A DNA stretch of 64,000 bases from Alphaproteobacteria bacterium (GCA_016125455.1 WGLS01000005.1:62001-126000); one strand, 5' to 3'. Counted from the stretch's first letter, positions 1-8,708 are shown. Notes: generated from the letters alone by a model not told the origin. Made by a program: numbers and translations.

Positions 1-641
1 GTTCCGATCCTGCCAAGTGGGTACTCCCTGATAAACGCCTCCTCCATGCCGGGCAGGTTTGCGGCGTCCTCCGTCATTGGCGTCTTCGTGAAGCCCGGCG
101 AGATCGAATTGGCGCGAACTCCATATCGTCCGTACTCATAGGCAACGCAGCGAACGACATGGTCTGCGCCAGCTTTTGATCCCATATAAGCGGCATGGTG
201 ATTGAGCATAACCGATGCGGTTGCGGACGAAATCTGGATGATCGACCCGCCGCCGCGTTCGACCATTGCCGGGAGGACAGCCTGAAAATAAAAGTAGGGA
301 CCCTTGAATTGAAGGGCGAGAATCTTGTCGAGTTCCTCTTCCGTGGTCTTTTCGAAGCGCTTTACAAGGCCCCATCCGGTTGCGTTCACGGCGATGTCGA
401 GGCCCCCAAATGTCGCCTTTGCAGTTTCTACGAGCCGGTCGAGGTCGGTTCGCACGGTTATGTCGCAGACGGCGGCGGCGCCGCTGATCTCATTGGCGAG
501 GCGTTTCAGTTCATCCTCATGCCGGCCCGACACAACGACGTACGCGCCTTCCTCGGCGAATCGTCGCGCAATGACCTGCCCCATATTGTCCCGTCCTGCG
601 GCGCCAAGAACGATGGCGACTTTATTCTTGAGGCGTCCCAT
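1..641 (-). CDS. SDR-family oxidoreductase, 3' end cut by window edge
   Basis: A classical short-chain dehydrogenase/reductase that would use NAD(P)(H) on an alcohol or ketone. About 213 residues are visible and the C-terminus lies outside the window. The nucleotide-binding turn near residues 11-20 is GAAGRDNMG rather than the textbook TGxxxGIG. The catalytic serine stretch (QISSAT) and the YxxxK motif (YMGSK) are present and are followed by the usual SPGF segment. The ATG at 641 lies 15 bases beyond the stop of the next gene upstream, so it is the last visible member of the minus-strand operon that begins at 4151. The substrate is unknown. Its operon partners suggest oxidation of a hydroxyl group on the same compound. 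Confidence 0.9.
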   Translation of the reverse strand, partial: MGRLKNKVAIVLGAAGRDNMGQVIARRFAEEGAYVVVSGRHEDELKRLANEISGAAAVCDITVRTDLDRLVETAKATFGGLDIAVNATGWGLVKRFEKTTEEELDKILALQFKGPYFYFQAVLPAMVERGGGSIIQISSATASVMLNHHAAYMGSKAGADHVVRCVAYEYGRYGVRANSISPGFTKTPMTEDAANLPGMEEAFIREYPLGRIG

Positions 642-656
642 ATCGGCTCTCCATCG

Positions 657-1247
657 TCAGGGCGCGTTCTTGAAAACGGCGTCGCCGTGGCCGCGCTCGC
701 CGCGGAGCGTCAATGTCTTGAACATGCCTTCGTCCCAGATGCCGGTGGAAATTTCATTGTGGTTCCAGTCCATGACAACCTGACGATGGGCAATGCGCCA
801 TTCCTTCCCGCGCTTCTCGAAGCGATCGACGTATCTTCCCCCGTACCAGAACACATGGGGCACGCTGTCGACCTTTGACCAGTCAAAGCCGGAAAGGTAA
901 GTTGAGCCGAAAATCTCCTCGACTTTTTGCCGCTCTCCCCGGATCAGGTGATACGCGAAGAGATAGCTTTCCGTACACGCAATGTTGTCCTTCAGCTCCA
1001 TGTGGACATTCATTATCGCGTGCATTGTGACGTCGAACCAGGCCTGAATTTCACGGATAATGAAGTCGGCGAATTCCTGCGCGCCGCCATTGAAGACACC
1101 ATGATCGTCTTGGGCGTCATCCCAGTAAACTGACTTCATCAAGTCGACATCGCAACGGTCGAGCGCGCGACAGTACCGCGTGAGGACCTCGTAGATCCTT
1201 TTTCGGTCAACAAGTTCCTGTAGGTCTGCATCGTCGAAATCGGTCAT
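657..1247 (-). CDS. SnoaL/NTF2-fold protein, possible dehydratase (copy 1)
   Basis: A 196-residue single-domain protein of the nuclear transport factor 2/SnoaL superfamily. The N-terminal helix carries the pattern ELVDRKRIYEVLTRYCRALD, with Tyr25 and Asp30 five residues apart. His76 sits in the MHAIMNVHMEL strand. Bile-acid 7-dehydratase BaiE uses a Tyr-Asp-His set with similar spacing, so a dehydratase or isomerase role is plausible, but this is inference. The next gene upstream (1270-1860) is a paralogue of identical length, so the two arose by tandem duplication. Other uses of the fold, such as a cyclase or a ring-hydroxylase beta-like subunit, cannot be excluded. Confidence 0.88.
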   Translation of the reverse strand: MTDFDDADLQELVDRKRIYEVLTRYCRALDRCDVDLMKSVYWDDAQDDHGVFNGGAQEFADFIIREIQAWFDVTMHAIMNVHMELKDNIACTESYLFAYHLIRGERQKVEEIFGSTYLSGFDWSKVDSVPHVFWYGGRYVDRFEKRGKEWRIAHRQVVMDWNHNEISTGIWDEGMFKTLTLRGERGHGDAVFKNAP

Positions 1248-1269
1248 TTGATGGTCCTTGCCGGTCGGC

Positions 1270-1860
1270 TCATGGAATGTTCGCGAAAACAGGATCGGCG
1301 CGCCCGCGGACGCCGCGAAGCCTCAATGTCGCGAACATGCCCTCGTCAAGGATGCGACTGGCGGGTGAATTCATGTTCCAGTCCATGACGACCTGGCGGT
1401 GCGCAATCTTCCATTCGCCCATTCGGCGTTCAAGCCGGTCAACGTAGCGGCCACCAAAGAAAAAGCGATGCGGGCCTGGTTCGCCGCGGGCATCTATCCA
1501 TTTGCGTACGTATGAAGCGCCGAAAACGGCCGCAGCTTTGTCGCGATCAGCGGCGACAGTGCAGAGAGAATAGAAATAACTTTCAGTGTAGGCCGTGTCG
1601 CCAAATATCTCCACGTGTACGTTCATGACCGCGTGAACGGCGTCTTCGAACCAGTTCTGGATGCCGTCAATGATGAATTCGGCGAATGCGCGGGCATCGC
1701 CGCTGAAGACGCCATGGTCGTCCCTGCCGTCATCCCAGTAGACCGATCGCATCAATTCGACATCGCAACGCTCTAGCGCCCTGCAGTATCGGGTCAGGAC
1801 GTCAAGAATATTCTTGCGCGCAACAAGTTCGCTCAGGTCACCTGGCGTAAAGTCGACCAT
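1270..1860 (-). CDS. SnoaL/NTF2-fold protein, possible dehydratase (copy 2)
   Basis: A 196-residue paralogue of the gene at 657-1247. It shares the N-terminal helix (ELVARKNILDVLTRYCRALE), the WDD.RDDHGVF segment, the VHAVMNVHVE strand and the C-terminal WKIAHRQVVMDWN motif. The acidic residue following the Tyr is Glu (RALE) instead of Asp (RALD), so the putative active site differs and the copies may have diverged in substrate or activity. It starts at ATG 1860, three bases after the stop of the ABM gene, so translational coupling is likely. It belongs to the minus operon controlled from the 4152-4559 region. Confidence 0.88.
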   Translation of the reverse strand: MVDFTPGDLSELVARKNILDVLTRYCRALERCDVELMRSVYWDDGRDDHGVFSGDARAFAEFIIDGIQNWFEDAVHAVMNVHVEIFGDTAYTESYFYSLCTVAADRDKAAAVFGASYVRKWIDARGEPGPHRFFFGGRYVDRLERRMGEWKIAHRQVVMDWNMNSPASRILDEGMFATLRLRGVRGRADPVFANIP

Positions 1861-1863
1861 CGA

Positions 1864-2175
1864 TCAGCTTTCGGCGCGAGCCGGATCGCCGACTATGTCA
1901 TAGAAGCCAAGGTCCATTTCCTCGGCGAGGCAGGCGAGCACCTGGGGCGCGATCCGGTCGTGGAAGTCCGTCTTCATATGGAAGTCAAATGCGGCGTCGT
2001 CCGTGAAGGTTGCGACGCAAAGGTACACGTTTGCATTGTCCCGCGACCGGATCAGTTCGTACACGGGCGTGCCGGGTTCATTCTGATGCGTAAGAATGCG
2101 CAACTCCGTCTGGAGGCGTTCAAATTCTTCGCGTTTCTCCGGTTTCACGACCAGTTTGGCAACGAAGGCCGTCAT
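1864..2175 (-). CDS. ABM-domain protein (antibiotic biosynthesis monooxygenase-like), 103 aa
   Basis: A small ferredoxin-like alpha+beta barrel protein of the ABM/quinol-monooxygenase superfamily. It opens with the typical strand TAFVAKLVVKPEKREEF, has a central PGTPVYELIRS strand and continues with VATFTDDAAFDFH. Members are cofactor-free monooxygenases, heme-degrading enzymes or chlorite-dismutase-like proteins acting on small aromatic or quinol compounds. It is the first of two ABM proteins in this operon; the other is at 3861-4151, and the two flank the acyl-CoA synthetase. An oxidative step on a polyketide-like or phenolic substrate is a reasonable inference, but nothing in the sequence names the substrate. 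Confidence 0.8.
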   Translation of the reverse strand: MTAFVAKLVVKPEKREEFERLQTELRILTHQNEPGTPVYELIRSRDNANVYLCVATFTDDAAFDFHMKTDFHDRIAPQVLACLAEEMDLGFYDIVGDPARAES

Positions 2176-2187
2176 GTAAATTCTCCT

Positions 2188-3852
2188 TCAGGCAACGTCG
2201 GATGAGGCGGCCGCCAGTTCCGCGACAATCTGATCCTTCAGCTTGTATTTCTGGATCTTGCTCGTGGACATCGGCCATTCATCAACAAAGCGGACGTAGC
2301 GGGGAATCTTGAACCGCGCGAGCTTGCCGGCGCAGTGGTCGATCAGTTCGCGTTCCTCCGCGATTGACGCAGGCTTCAGCTTGACGAATGCCGCCGGAAC
2401 TTCCTCGTACCGGGCGTCCGGCGCGCCGACAATCTGGGCCAGTTCGACCGCCGGGTGGGTGTTTAGCACGGCTTCGATTTCCGCCGCCGCGACGTTCTCG
2501 CCTCCGACCTTCAGCATGTCTTTCGTGCGCCCATGGAACATGATCTGTCCATTCGCATCGAGCGATCCAAGATCGCCAGTATGCAGCCAGCCGTCTTCGT
2601 CAATGCTTTCGGAGGTCTTGTCCGGGTCCTTGTAATAGCCAACGAGCATGCCGGGGCCGCGGATGCAGATGTCGCCTTTTTCGTCGACGCCGCATGGCTC
2701 GCCGGTTTCAATATTCAGAATTTTCAGTTCCCAACCTCGCAAGGGCACGCCAAGCCGGCTGGTTCTGGTTTCCTCGTCGTCCGTCAAGCGGCTTGTACAG
2801 ACGGTGCCGGACGCTTCGGTAAGGCCGTAGGTCCCAACCTGGATCGTCTGAGGCATGGCCTTCAGAATTGCGCTCTTGATTGCCGCCGGCTGGACGCCAA
2901 GGTTGGAATTCATCAGGCGAATTCGCGATAAGTCAGTTTCGGGGAAGTCCGGATGATTGATAAGATCCTGCATGATGGTGACGAAAGAAGGATACGTCAT
3001 CGTGGCGCGCTCAGCTTCAAGCATTCGGAGCGCCATGCCTGCATCAAAGTGCGGGATGGTCAGATACGCTCCGCCCACGTCGAAGACCGCGACCATGGGC
3101 AAGATGCCGGCAATATGGAATATCGGGAGAGGGGACCAGAACCGATCCTCCTCTGTCATCTTGTAGCGGTAGCGGCCAAGCGCCCGACTGTTCGACACGA
3201 TCGCGCTGTGGGGGATCATGCACCCCTTGGGATTGGACGTCGTGCCGGATGTGTAAAGGATCAAACCCAAATCCGACGGATCGACCTCCTCGATTCTGGG
3301 CTCAAGGTCGGCGTCATCGACCGTGCTGGCTAGGTCGGCAATCTGGCTTGCAGGCAGAAACCCGGGCGCATCGCCTTGGCCGGTAACGATGATGGAACGC
3401 AGCTTTGCGGCCCCGGCGAGCTTCAGTCGCCGTGTGTCTTTGTTGCTGACAATGTCCGGAAACGCTTGGTTCAGCCGGCCGACAAAATCAACGGCGTCGG
3501 CGACCTTGTCCGTCGTGACGAGGCAGCAAATGTCGGCGTTTTCGATAAGGTAGGCGAGCTCAGCGGGAGCGTAACGGGCGTTGATTGGCACTGCTGCGGC
3601 GCCGGCGAGCGAGGCGCCGAACATTGCGGCGACAAACTCCGGTTGGGTTGTCATCAGAAGGCCGACATTGTCTTTCGGCTGCACGCCCAGCGCCATGAAG
3701 GCCTTTGCCCATTCCCGCGCCGTCGCAAGAAGCTCAGCATAAGTTTGGCGGCTGTCAGGAAACACCACCGCGTCGGCATCTGGCCGAACCTGCGCGGCGT
3801 TGATCAGAAGGTCGCTCAGGGTAAGGATTTCTTCTGGCGTCCGCTTGTTCAT
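2188..3852 (-). CDS. Acyl-CoA synthetase (AMP-forming, ANL superfamily)
   Basis: Adenylate-forming ligase of about 554 residues that should activate a carboxylic acid to its CoA thioester through an acyl-AMP. The P-loop-like motif A3 (YTSGTTSNPKG) lies about 200 residues in. GTYGLTEASG is motif A5, GWLHTGDLG is motif A7/A8, and the hinge region GRTKDMLKVGGENV is followed by the C-terminal lid. The conserved late lysine is in MSTSKIQKYKL. I chose ATG 3852 (MNKRTPEEIL). It lies eight bases past the upstream stop, and translation from the longer frame would overlap the ABM gene. It is probably the entry step of the pathway, upstream of the dehydrogenase, hydratase and thiolase encoded nearby. 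Confidence 0.93.
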   Translation of the reverse strand: MNKRTPEEILTLSDLLINAAQVRPDADAVVFPDSRQTYAELLATAREWAKAFMALGVQPKDNVGLLMTTQPEFVAAMFGASLAGAAAVPINARYAPAELAYLIENADICCLVTTDKVADAVDFVGRLNQAFPDIVSNKDTRRLKLAGAAKLRSIIVTGQGDAPGFLPASQIADLASTVDDADLEPRIEEVDPSDLGLILYTSGTTSNPKGCMIPHSAIVSNSRALGRYRYKMTEEDRFWSPLPIFHIAGILPMVAVFDVGGAYLTIPHFDAGMALRMLEAERATMTYPSFVTIMQDLINHPDFPETDLSRIRLMNSNLGVQPAAIKSAILKAMPQTIQVGTYGLTEASGTVCTSRLTDDEETRTSRLGVPLRGWELKILNIETGEPCGVDEKGDICIRGPGMLVGYYKDPDKTSESIDEDGWLHTGDLGSLDANGQIMFHGRTKDMLKVGGENVAAAEIEAVLNTHPAVELAQIVGAPDARYEEVPAAFVKLKPASIAEERELIDHCAGKLARFKIPRYVRFVDEWPMSTSKIQKYKLKDQIVAELAAASSDVA

Positions 3853-3860
3853 GGTCGCCT

Positions 3861-4151
3861 CTACTTCAGTGGATCCAGATACTCGCGCTCCCATCCGCCA
3901 TCAATGCAGGCTATGAGGGCCGGCGCCAGTTCTTTGAAGTGATCCGACGCTTGATGAGCGGCGTCCCCTGCCTCGGTAGCGAATGACTCAATGACTGCAA
4001 AGGCGTGTGGTTCGCGAAGGCGGAAGAATTTGTAGATCAGCGCATCCGGCTCATTGGCTAGAACGGCGGCTTCGAGTCGTTCGGCTGCGGCCACGAATTC
4101 GGTCTCCTTTGCAGCGTGAACCTTGAAGCGTGCAACGAATGTATGGGCCAT
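3861..4151 (-). CDS. ABM-domain protein, 96 aa, first gene of operon
   Basis: A second small ABM/quinol-monooxygenase-like protein, starting MAHTFVARFKVHAAKETEFVAAAERLEAAV and containing PDALIYKFFRLREP and the characteristic HxxSDHFKEL segment. It is the promoter-proximal gene of the minus-strand operon running to the left edge. It is diverged from the ABM protein at 1864-2175, so they may act on different intermediates or form a heterodimer, since ABM domains usually dimerise. The operon promoter must lie in 4152-4559, where two palindromic operators are seen. Confidence 0.8.
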   Translation of the reverse strand: MAHTFVARFKVHAAKETEFVAAAERLEAAVLANEPDALIYKFFRLREPHAFAVIESFATEAGDAAHQASDHFKELAPALIACIDGGWEREYLDPLK

Positions 4152-4333
4152 GGATCGATTTTCTCCTCATCGCAGATAACCGGTCTGCTCAATTGAGTCG
4201 CTGAGCCGAACACGTTGACCCGTCCGTCTTGCGTCCCGACCGTCATTGTGCGTCGCAACAAACAGCCATCTCGGCGCCGCTGCAGCTAGCAACGCACGAG
4301 TGATCGCATCGCTGCCCATCCGGCGTCAATAAA

Positions 4334-4353
4334 AACAAACATGTCGGATTGTT
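4334..4353. promoter_or_regulatory. Palindromic operator A of the catabolic regulon
   Basis: AACA(A)ACATG...ATTGTT inverted repeat, 20 bases, flanked by A and T runs, in the 408-base divergent region between the minus operon (first ATG at 4151) and the TonB receptor (4560). On the opposite strand it reads AACAATC-N8-TTGTT and so matches the longer site form seen at 19286. It lies about 180 bases upstream of the minus operon and probably serves it. The site is imperfect at the centre. Confidence 0.55.
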
Positions 4354-4453
4354 TTTTTGCGTTGCAAAAATATGAGATCGCCTGTGTTAAAAAAGCAGCA
4401 GGGCTCAAGCCGCCGAATCTCAACGCTTTGCAAGTCTTGTCAGGTCAATAAAA

Positions 4454-4473
4454 AACAATCATGATTGATTGCA
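4454..4473. promoter_or_regulatory. Palindromic operator B, upstream of the TonB receptor
   Basis: AACAATCATGATTGATTG sequence preceded by an A run, about 90 bases before the receptor start. Its reverse complement matches 18 of 20 positions of the site at 19286-19305. The core CAATCATGATTG is a perfect 12-base palindrome. The position suggests control of receptor transcription by the same regulator that binds the other four sites, probably a dimeric TetR- or GntR-like protein. This is inferred from symmetry and repetition only. Confidence 0.65.
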
Positions 4474-4559
4474 ATCGCGGAGGGCGCGGATCGGTCTGTT
4501 CGGCAACCGAAGTCAAAGAACCGGGTTGCCGGCGCAATTAGTTCCTCGGGAGGGAATCC

Positions 4560-7049
4560 ATGAAAACGAAGTTTTTGTCGCGCACGGAAGGACAAAGGCC
4601 AGCCGTGTCCGGATTGATGATCGCAACCAGTGCCGTCGCGCTAATGCATTGTGGCGCCGCGCTCGCGCAGCCAGGCGTGTCCGGCGCGCCGGCGGTCGTC
4701 GATGATGTCATCACGGTTCGTGCGACGCGGCGGGAGACGAGCCTGCAAGAGACGCCGGTCGCAGTTACGGCGCTCAACGCCGAACAGGCGAATTCGCTCG
4801 TGCCGCAGGACCTCGGCGATGTGGCGGCCTATGTCCCTAATTTTTCCGCATCGAAAGTCACCGGCTTCAACGCAGCGTCATTCGCAATTCGCGGCGCTGC
4901 ACAGACCGACATCATCGTATATTCCGAGTCACAAGTCGCGGTAACTCTTGACGACTTCGTCGTCCCTCACGTCCAGACCCAATTGCTTGACGTTTTTGAC
5001 ATCGAACAGGTCGAAGTCCTGCGCGGGCCTCAGGGAACACTGTTTGGCAAGAACTCAACCGCCGGCGTGGTCAGCCTCCGGACAAAACGTCCGGTTCTGG
5101 GGGAGTATGGCGCGGATGCTCGCCTGCAGTATGGCAGCTTTGACCGTTTGGAAGGGCGTCTCGCCGTCAATATTCCGATCAGCGACCAGTTTGCCTTCCG
5201 TTTCGCCGGCCAATACACGCGGTCCCAAGGCTATTATCGGAACGGCGCCGAGTTTGGGCCGGTGACGCCTTTTGGCCAGCTTGATATGATGGGCAACAAC
5301 ATCAATCCGACGCTTGGCGCAACCGGGCAAGGCGATGGGAGTCGCCTTGGCGGCGAAGATGTCGTCAGTCTCCGGAGCAAGCTCCTCTGGCAACCAAACG
5401 ATTCGCTCCAGGCGCTGTTCCAGTACGAGCTGATTCGCGAAAACTCCGACGCCGTCCCGGCGGTCAATGAGACGCCTATCGGCGACCCACGCTTTGTCTT
5501 CAACAATCTTGGCTTCACTCAGGACCCAGGCGATCCGCTTGACAATGCCGGCATCACGGCTGACAGCGCGATCGGCGATTTCGGAATAGGCCTTGACAAC
5601 GGTCACCAGGTAAACGTCAACGGCTACTATCTCAATATCGAGTGGGACGCCGGACCGGTTCAGTTCACGTCCATCACGGGTTTGAGAAAGCAGCAATCCG
5701 AACTTGCCAACAACTATGTTGGCGAAGTCGGGCCGGTGTCTCAATTCGATGCAAATCGAGCCGATGACCGCGAGACGTTCCAACAGGAAATTCGCGCCAA
5801 CTTCACGATCGGCGATAATCTCGACGTCGTTGCCGGCGGGTTCTACCAGTCCAACGACACCACATTCTGCGTTACGCAGGTCCTCGGTTTCCTTGACTTG
5901 TTCGGGCTGGCGCCGTTCGGCACGTTCAACAACAATCCGCAAGTGCTTTGCAACGCTCAAGACGCGAACGCTTATTCTCTGTTTGCGGATGGAACATATG
6001 CTGTAACGGATCGTCTGACGATTGGCGGCGGCTTCCGTTATACCTGGGAAAACAAGGAATGGATCGGGCGCAACCAGATCGTGTATCAGGCGCTGGGTGG
6101 CGGTTTTGATCCTTTGCTCAACATCAATACGGTCGGATTGCTTGGCGGCGCGGATTTCGACCGCTTTCCGACCGGCGTCCTTGCGGACACAACCAATGGC
6201 GACTTTAACGAGCCCAGCTGGCGGGCCCTTGTGTCATATGAGTTTTCAGATGACGCATATGGATACGCCAGCGTTTCGCACAGCTTCCGTTCGGGCGCAT
6301 TCAATGACCAGTCGGGGACGACCGGCAATGAACTGACGGCGGCTCTTATTGCGCCAACCCGACCCGAGCTCGCGACCTCGTACGAAGCTGGCCTCAGGCT
6401 TGATCTCTTCGATGGAACGCTTCGGCTCAATCCCACTTTCTTCTTCGTGAACTACACCGACGCTCAGCGTCAGATTGCAGCAACGCTGACCAACAGCGTT
6501 GGCGTTGACTTTCAGGAGACCCGGTTCTTCAACGCAGCCGATGCCCGGGTTTACGGAATTGAGCTCGAAGGTCGCTGGATCACGCCAATCGAAGGTTTTC
6601 TCATCGGCGGCAATTTCTCCTGGCAGGACGCGAAGTTCAAGTCGTTCCAGGCCGATACGGACTTTGATGGCGTGATCGATGTCGACTTCTCGAACCGTTC
6701 ATTGACGCGCACGCCGGAAATAACATGGACCGCATACGGTCGATATGAAACGCGATTCTCCGACGCGACCGTACTCCGGCTCGGCGCCACCGCGGCGTTC
6801 GAAGACTCCAACATTTTCTCATACTCGGATATCGATCCGGCGTTCGACACCACGCTCAACGAAAGGACTCTCCTGACGCTGACGGCGGAGATCGCGGATA
6901 TCGACGATGCGTGGTCGATCCGGCTCTTTGGACGCAACGTGACGGACGAACGCTATCGTGTCTCGTCTCAGGCGGTAGCAAACCTCTGGGTGTTCAGCCA
7001 GTACGGCGCGCCGCGCACCTGGGGTATCGAAATCGGCGGCAGCTTCTAA
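4560..7049 (+). CDS. TonB-dependent outer-membrane receptor
   Basis: Full-length 829-residue TonB-dependent receptor. It has a signal peptide ending near ALAQ, a TonB-box-like stretch around DDVITVRATRR, and a plug domain with ETPVAVTAL and IEQVEVLRGPQGTLFGKNSTAG. The beta-barrel ends in the family-typical ...WGIEIGGSF with a terminal Phe. ATG 4560 follows CGGGAGGG about eight bases upstream. The plug and barrel resemble receptors that import bulky organic substrates in sphingomonad-type bacteria, rather than siderophore receptors, but this is a family-level impression. It is divergent from the acyl-CoA synthetase operon, shares its regulatory region and is followed by a strong terminator. 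It probably takes up the substrate of the pathway. Confidence 0.93.
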   Translation: MKTKFLSRTEGQRPAVSGLMIATSAVALMHCGAALAQPGVSGAPAVVDDVITVRATRRETSLQETPVAVTALNAEQANSLVPQDLGDVAAYVPNFSASKVTGFNAASFAIRGAAQTDIIVYSESQVAVTLDDFVVPHVQTQLLDVFDIEQVEVLRGPQGTLFGKNSTAGVVSLRTKRPVLGEYGADARLQYGSFDRLEGRLAVNIPISDQFAFRFAGQYTRSQGYYRNGAEFGPVTPFGQLDMMGNNINPTLGATGQGDGSRLGGEDVVSLRSKLLWQPNDSLQALFQYELIRENSDAVPAVNETPIGDPRFVFNNLGFTQDPGDPLDNAGITADSAIGDFGIGLDNGHQVNVNGYYLNIEWDAGPVQFTSITGLRKQQSELANNYVGEVGPVSQFDANRADDRETFQQEIRANFTIGDNLDVVAGGFYQSNDTTFCVTQVLGFLDLFGLAPFGTFNNNPQVLCNAQDANAYSLFADGTYAVTDRLTIGGGFRYTWENKEWIGRNQIVYQALGGGFDPLLNINTVGLLGGADFDRFPTGVLADTTNGDFNEPSWRALVSYEFSDDAYGYASVSHSFRSGAFNDQSGTTGNELTAALIAPTRPELATSYEAGLRLDLFDGTLRLNPTFFFVNYTDAQRQIAATLTNSVGVDFQETRFFNAADARVYGIELEGRWITPIEGFLIGGNFSWQDAKFKSFQADTDFDGVIDVDFSNRSLTRTPEITWTAYGRYETRFSDATVLRLGATAAFEDSNIFSYSDIDPAFDTTLNERTLLTLTAEIADIDDAWSIRLFGRNVTDERYRVSSQAVANLWVFSQYGAPRTWGIEIGGSF

Positions 7050-7087
7050 TTGCCGAGAGGCGAGGGTTTGTTCCTCGACATTGGCGA

Positions 7088-7117
7088 AAGGGCCGGCTCC
7101 TCCCGCCGGCCCTTTTT
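7088..7117 (+). terminator. Rho-independent terminator after the TonB receptor
   Basis: A perfect 10-base stem (AAGGGCCGGC / GCCGGCCCTT) with a 7-base loop, running into a T5 tract, 38 bases after the receptor stop. The stem also reads on the other strand, with an A-rich lead, so it may insulate the minus-strand operon that ends at 7185. Confidence 0.88.
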
Positions 7118-7184
7118 CATGGGCGTCCGCCAGCGGGCGTCAAGCTCGGCATTTCTGCCAAAACAAAGTCGGGTCGGAGGCGCC

Positions 7185-7751
7185 TTAGGCGGGGGCGCTT
7201 GCAAATTCGCAGTAGCTTTCCTTCTCGACGAGATCCAGCACGAAGGAGAGCTTGGCCATGCCGCCAATAATGGCCATGACGACGCCAAGCTCGCAGATCT
7301 CCGCGTCATTGAACGATCTGCGAAGGTCTGCATAGAGATCAGCATCCATGCGGCCGGCGGGATTGGTCAGCGTCATCTGATCTGAATAACGCAAAACCGC
7401 CTTCTCAGCAGCGTCAAAGGGGCCGTTTTCGAAATTGAGGATAGCGTCGACTTGAGCCTGCGTGATCCCGGCCTCAAGACTGCCGGGCACATTCTGTTTG
7501 TTGCAGGTCATGCAACCGTGGCTCATCGACAGATACAGCCTCGCAAGTTGCTTGTACTTCTGGTCGACGCGGCCCTGGAAAAAAATCTTGCCGTAAAAGT
7601 CCTCCATGACGAATTTAAGGAGTTCGGGCGCCCCGGCAAATACCTCGACGAATGCCGGCTCCCCTGTCAGTCTGTTTAACGAGTCCCAAACCGCGCCGAG
7701 GTCGTCGCCAAGAGAGTCCCGCGGCGTACGCGATAGCAAGGTTTCAGGCAT
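7185..7751 (-). CDS. Carboxymuconolactone decarboxylase/AhpD-like protein
   Basis: Alpha-helical AhpD/CMD-family protein of 188 residues. The diagnostic region SMSHGCMTCNKQN carries the redox-type CxxC. The helix AEKAVLRYSDQMTL precedes the C-terminal helices, as in peroxidase-related CMD proteins. Members act as alkylhydroperoxidases or lactone decarboxylases, and many catabolic-operon copies have no proven reaction. I chose ATG 7751 because AAGGAG lies seven bases upstream; the longer frame starts inside the neighbouring SDR. It is the last gene of the minus operon starting at 12618. Confidence 0.82.
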   Translation of the reverse strand: MPETLLSRTPRDSLGDDLGAVWDSLNRLTGEPAFVEVFAGAPELLKFVMEDFYGKIFFQGRVDQKYKQLARLYLSMSHGCMTCNKQNVPGSLEAGITQAQVDAILNFENGPFDAAEKAVLRYSDQMTLTNPAGRMDADLYADLRRSFNDAEICELGVVMAIIGGMAKLSFVLDLVEKESYCEFASAPA

Positions 7752-7774
7752 TCGGCGCTCCTTGAGATCTGCGA

Positions 7775-8695
7775 TCAATCCTTGAAATAGTCCGGCTTAC
7801 CAATCGGCCAGACCCATCCGTACTGGGACATGCCGCCGTCGACCGTAATGACTTCGCCTGTGACGAATTTGGACGACGGAGCAGCAAGGAAGACGGCTGT
7901 TTCAGCAATATCCCAGACGTCGCCAAAGCGCTTCATCGGATTTGACATGGGAAAGTCCTTCAAGGCGTCTTTTGGATATTGGGTAACGCCTTCAGTTTCG
8001 ATTGCGCCGGGCGCGATGCAGTTCACGCGGATGTTGAGCGGCGCCCATTCGGTCGAGACGGTCTTGGAAAGATAAATGACTCCCGCACGCGCCGCGCATG
8101 AGTGCGCAGACTGCGGCATGCCGCGTTCCACAGTTGCGGTAATGTTGATGATGTTGCCCGGCGCTTCCCATTTACGCCACCGCTGCGCTGCCTCCTGCAT
8201 CATCCACCATGTGCCGTTAAGGTTGGTGTCGACGACGGCGAGCCAGCCCTTGCGCGAAAAATCGATTGCGTCCTGAGAAAACTGTCCGCCAGCGGAATTG
8301 ATGAGCACGTCAATAGGACCGAACCGCTTGAACGTTTCCTCCATGAAGATGTCGACGCTGTCTGCATCCCGGATAGTAAGCGGCTTATAGGTGATCTCCT
8401 TGCCGACATGGGATTGAATGCCGTCCCGCACTTCGAGGAGCTTTTCTTCGCGTCGTCCGCAGATGACGACGTTTGCGCCGAGCCTGGCGAACAGAACAGC
8501 CATGGCGCGGCCCATGCCGCTGCCCCCGCCAGAGATAACAGTTGTTTTACCTTCGAGCAGCCCTTCCCTGTAAACGGTTGGCGTCTTGGCAAGCTCTTCA
8601 AGCGTCATGCCGGAAAAGTCACGTATCGGCGTCACATTGTCCGACCCGCTGTCGGCATTCGCCGGCGTGGACGTATTCTTGATCTTGTTGTCCAT
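7775..8695 (-). CDS. SDR oxidoreductase, 2,4-dienoyl-CoA-reductase-like
   Basis: A 306-residue SDR with an unusually long N-terminal extension (about 45 residues) before the Rossmann motif SGGGSGMGRAMA. NSAGG follows, with TVDGG near the end. The canonical YxxxK site is replaced by SCAAR in the stretch AHSCAARAGV. 2,4-Dienoyl-CoA reductases also have Ser where classical SDRs have Tyr and use another Tyr for chemistry, so a CoA-thioester reductase role fits the CoA-linked operon. The Lys-to-Arg change is unusual and may matter. The gene sits 13 bases after the thiolase and 23 bases before the CMD gene. Confidence 0.88.
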   Translation of the reverse strand: MDNKIKNTSTPANADSGSDNVTPIRDFSGMTLEELAKTPTVYREGLLEGKTTVISGGGSGMGRAMAVLFARLGANVVICGRREEKLLEVRDGIQSHVGKEITYKPLTIRDADSVDIFMEETFKRFGPIDVLINSAGGQFSQDAIDFSRKGWLAVVDTNLNGTWWMMQEAAQRWRKWEAPGNIINITATVERGMPQSAHSCAARAGVIYLSKTVSTEWAPLNIRVNCIAPGAIETEGVTQYPKDALKDFPMSNPMKRFGDVWDIAETAVFLAAPSSKFVTGEVITVDGGMSQYGWVWPIGKPDYFKD

Positions 8696-8708
8696 CGTCA
8701 GCGCCCCG

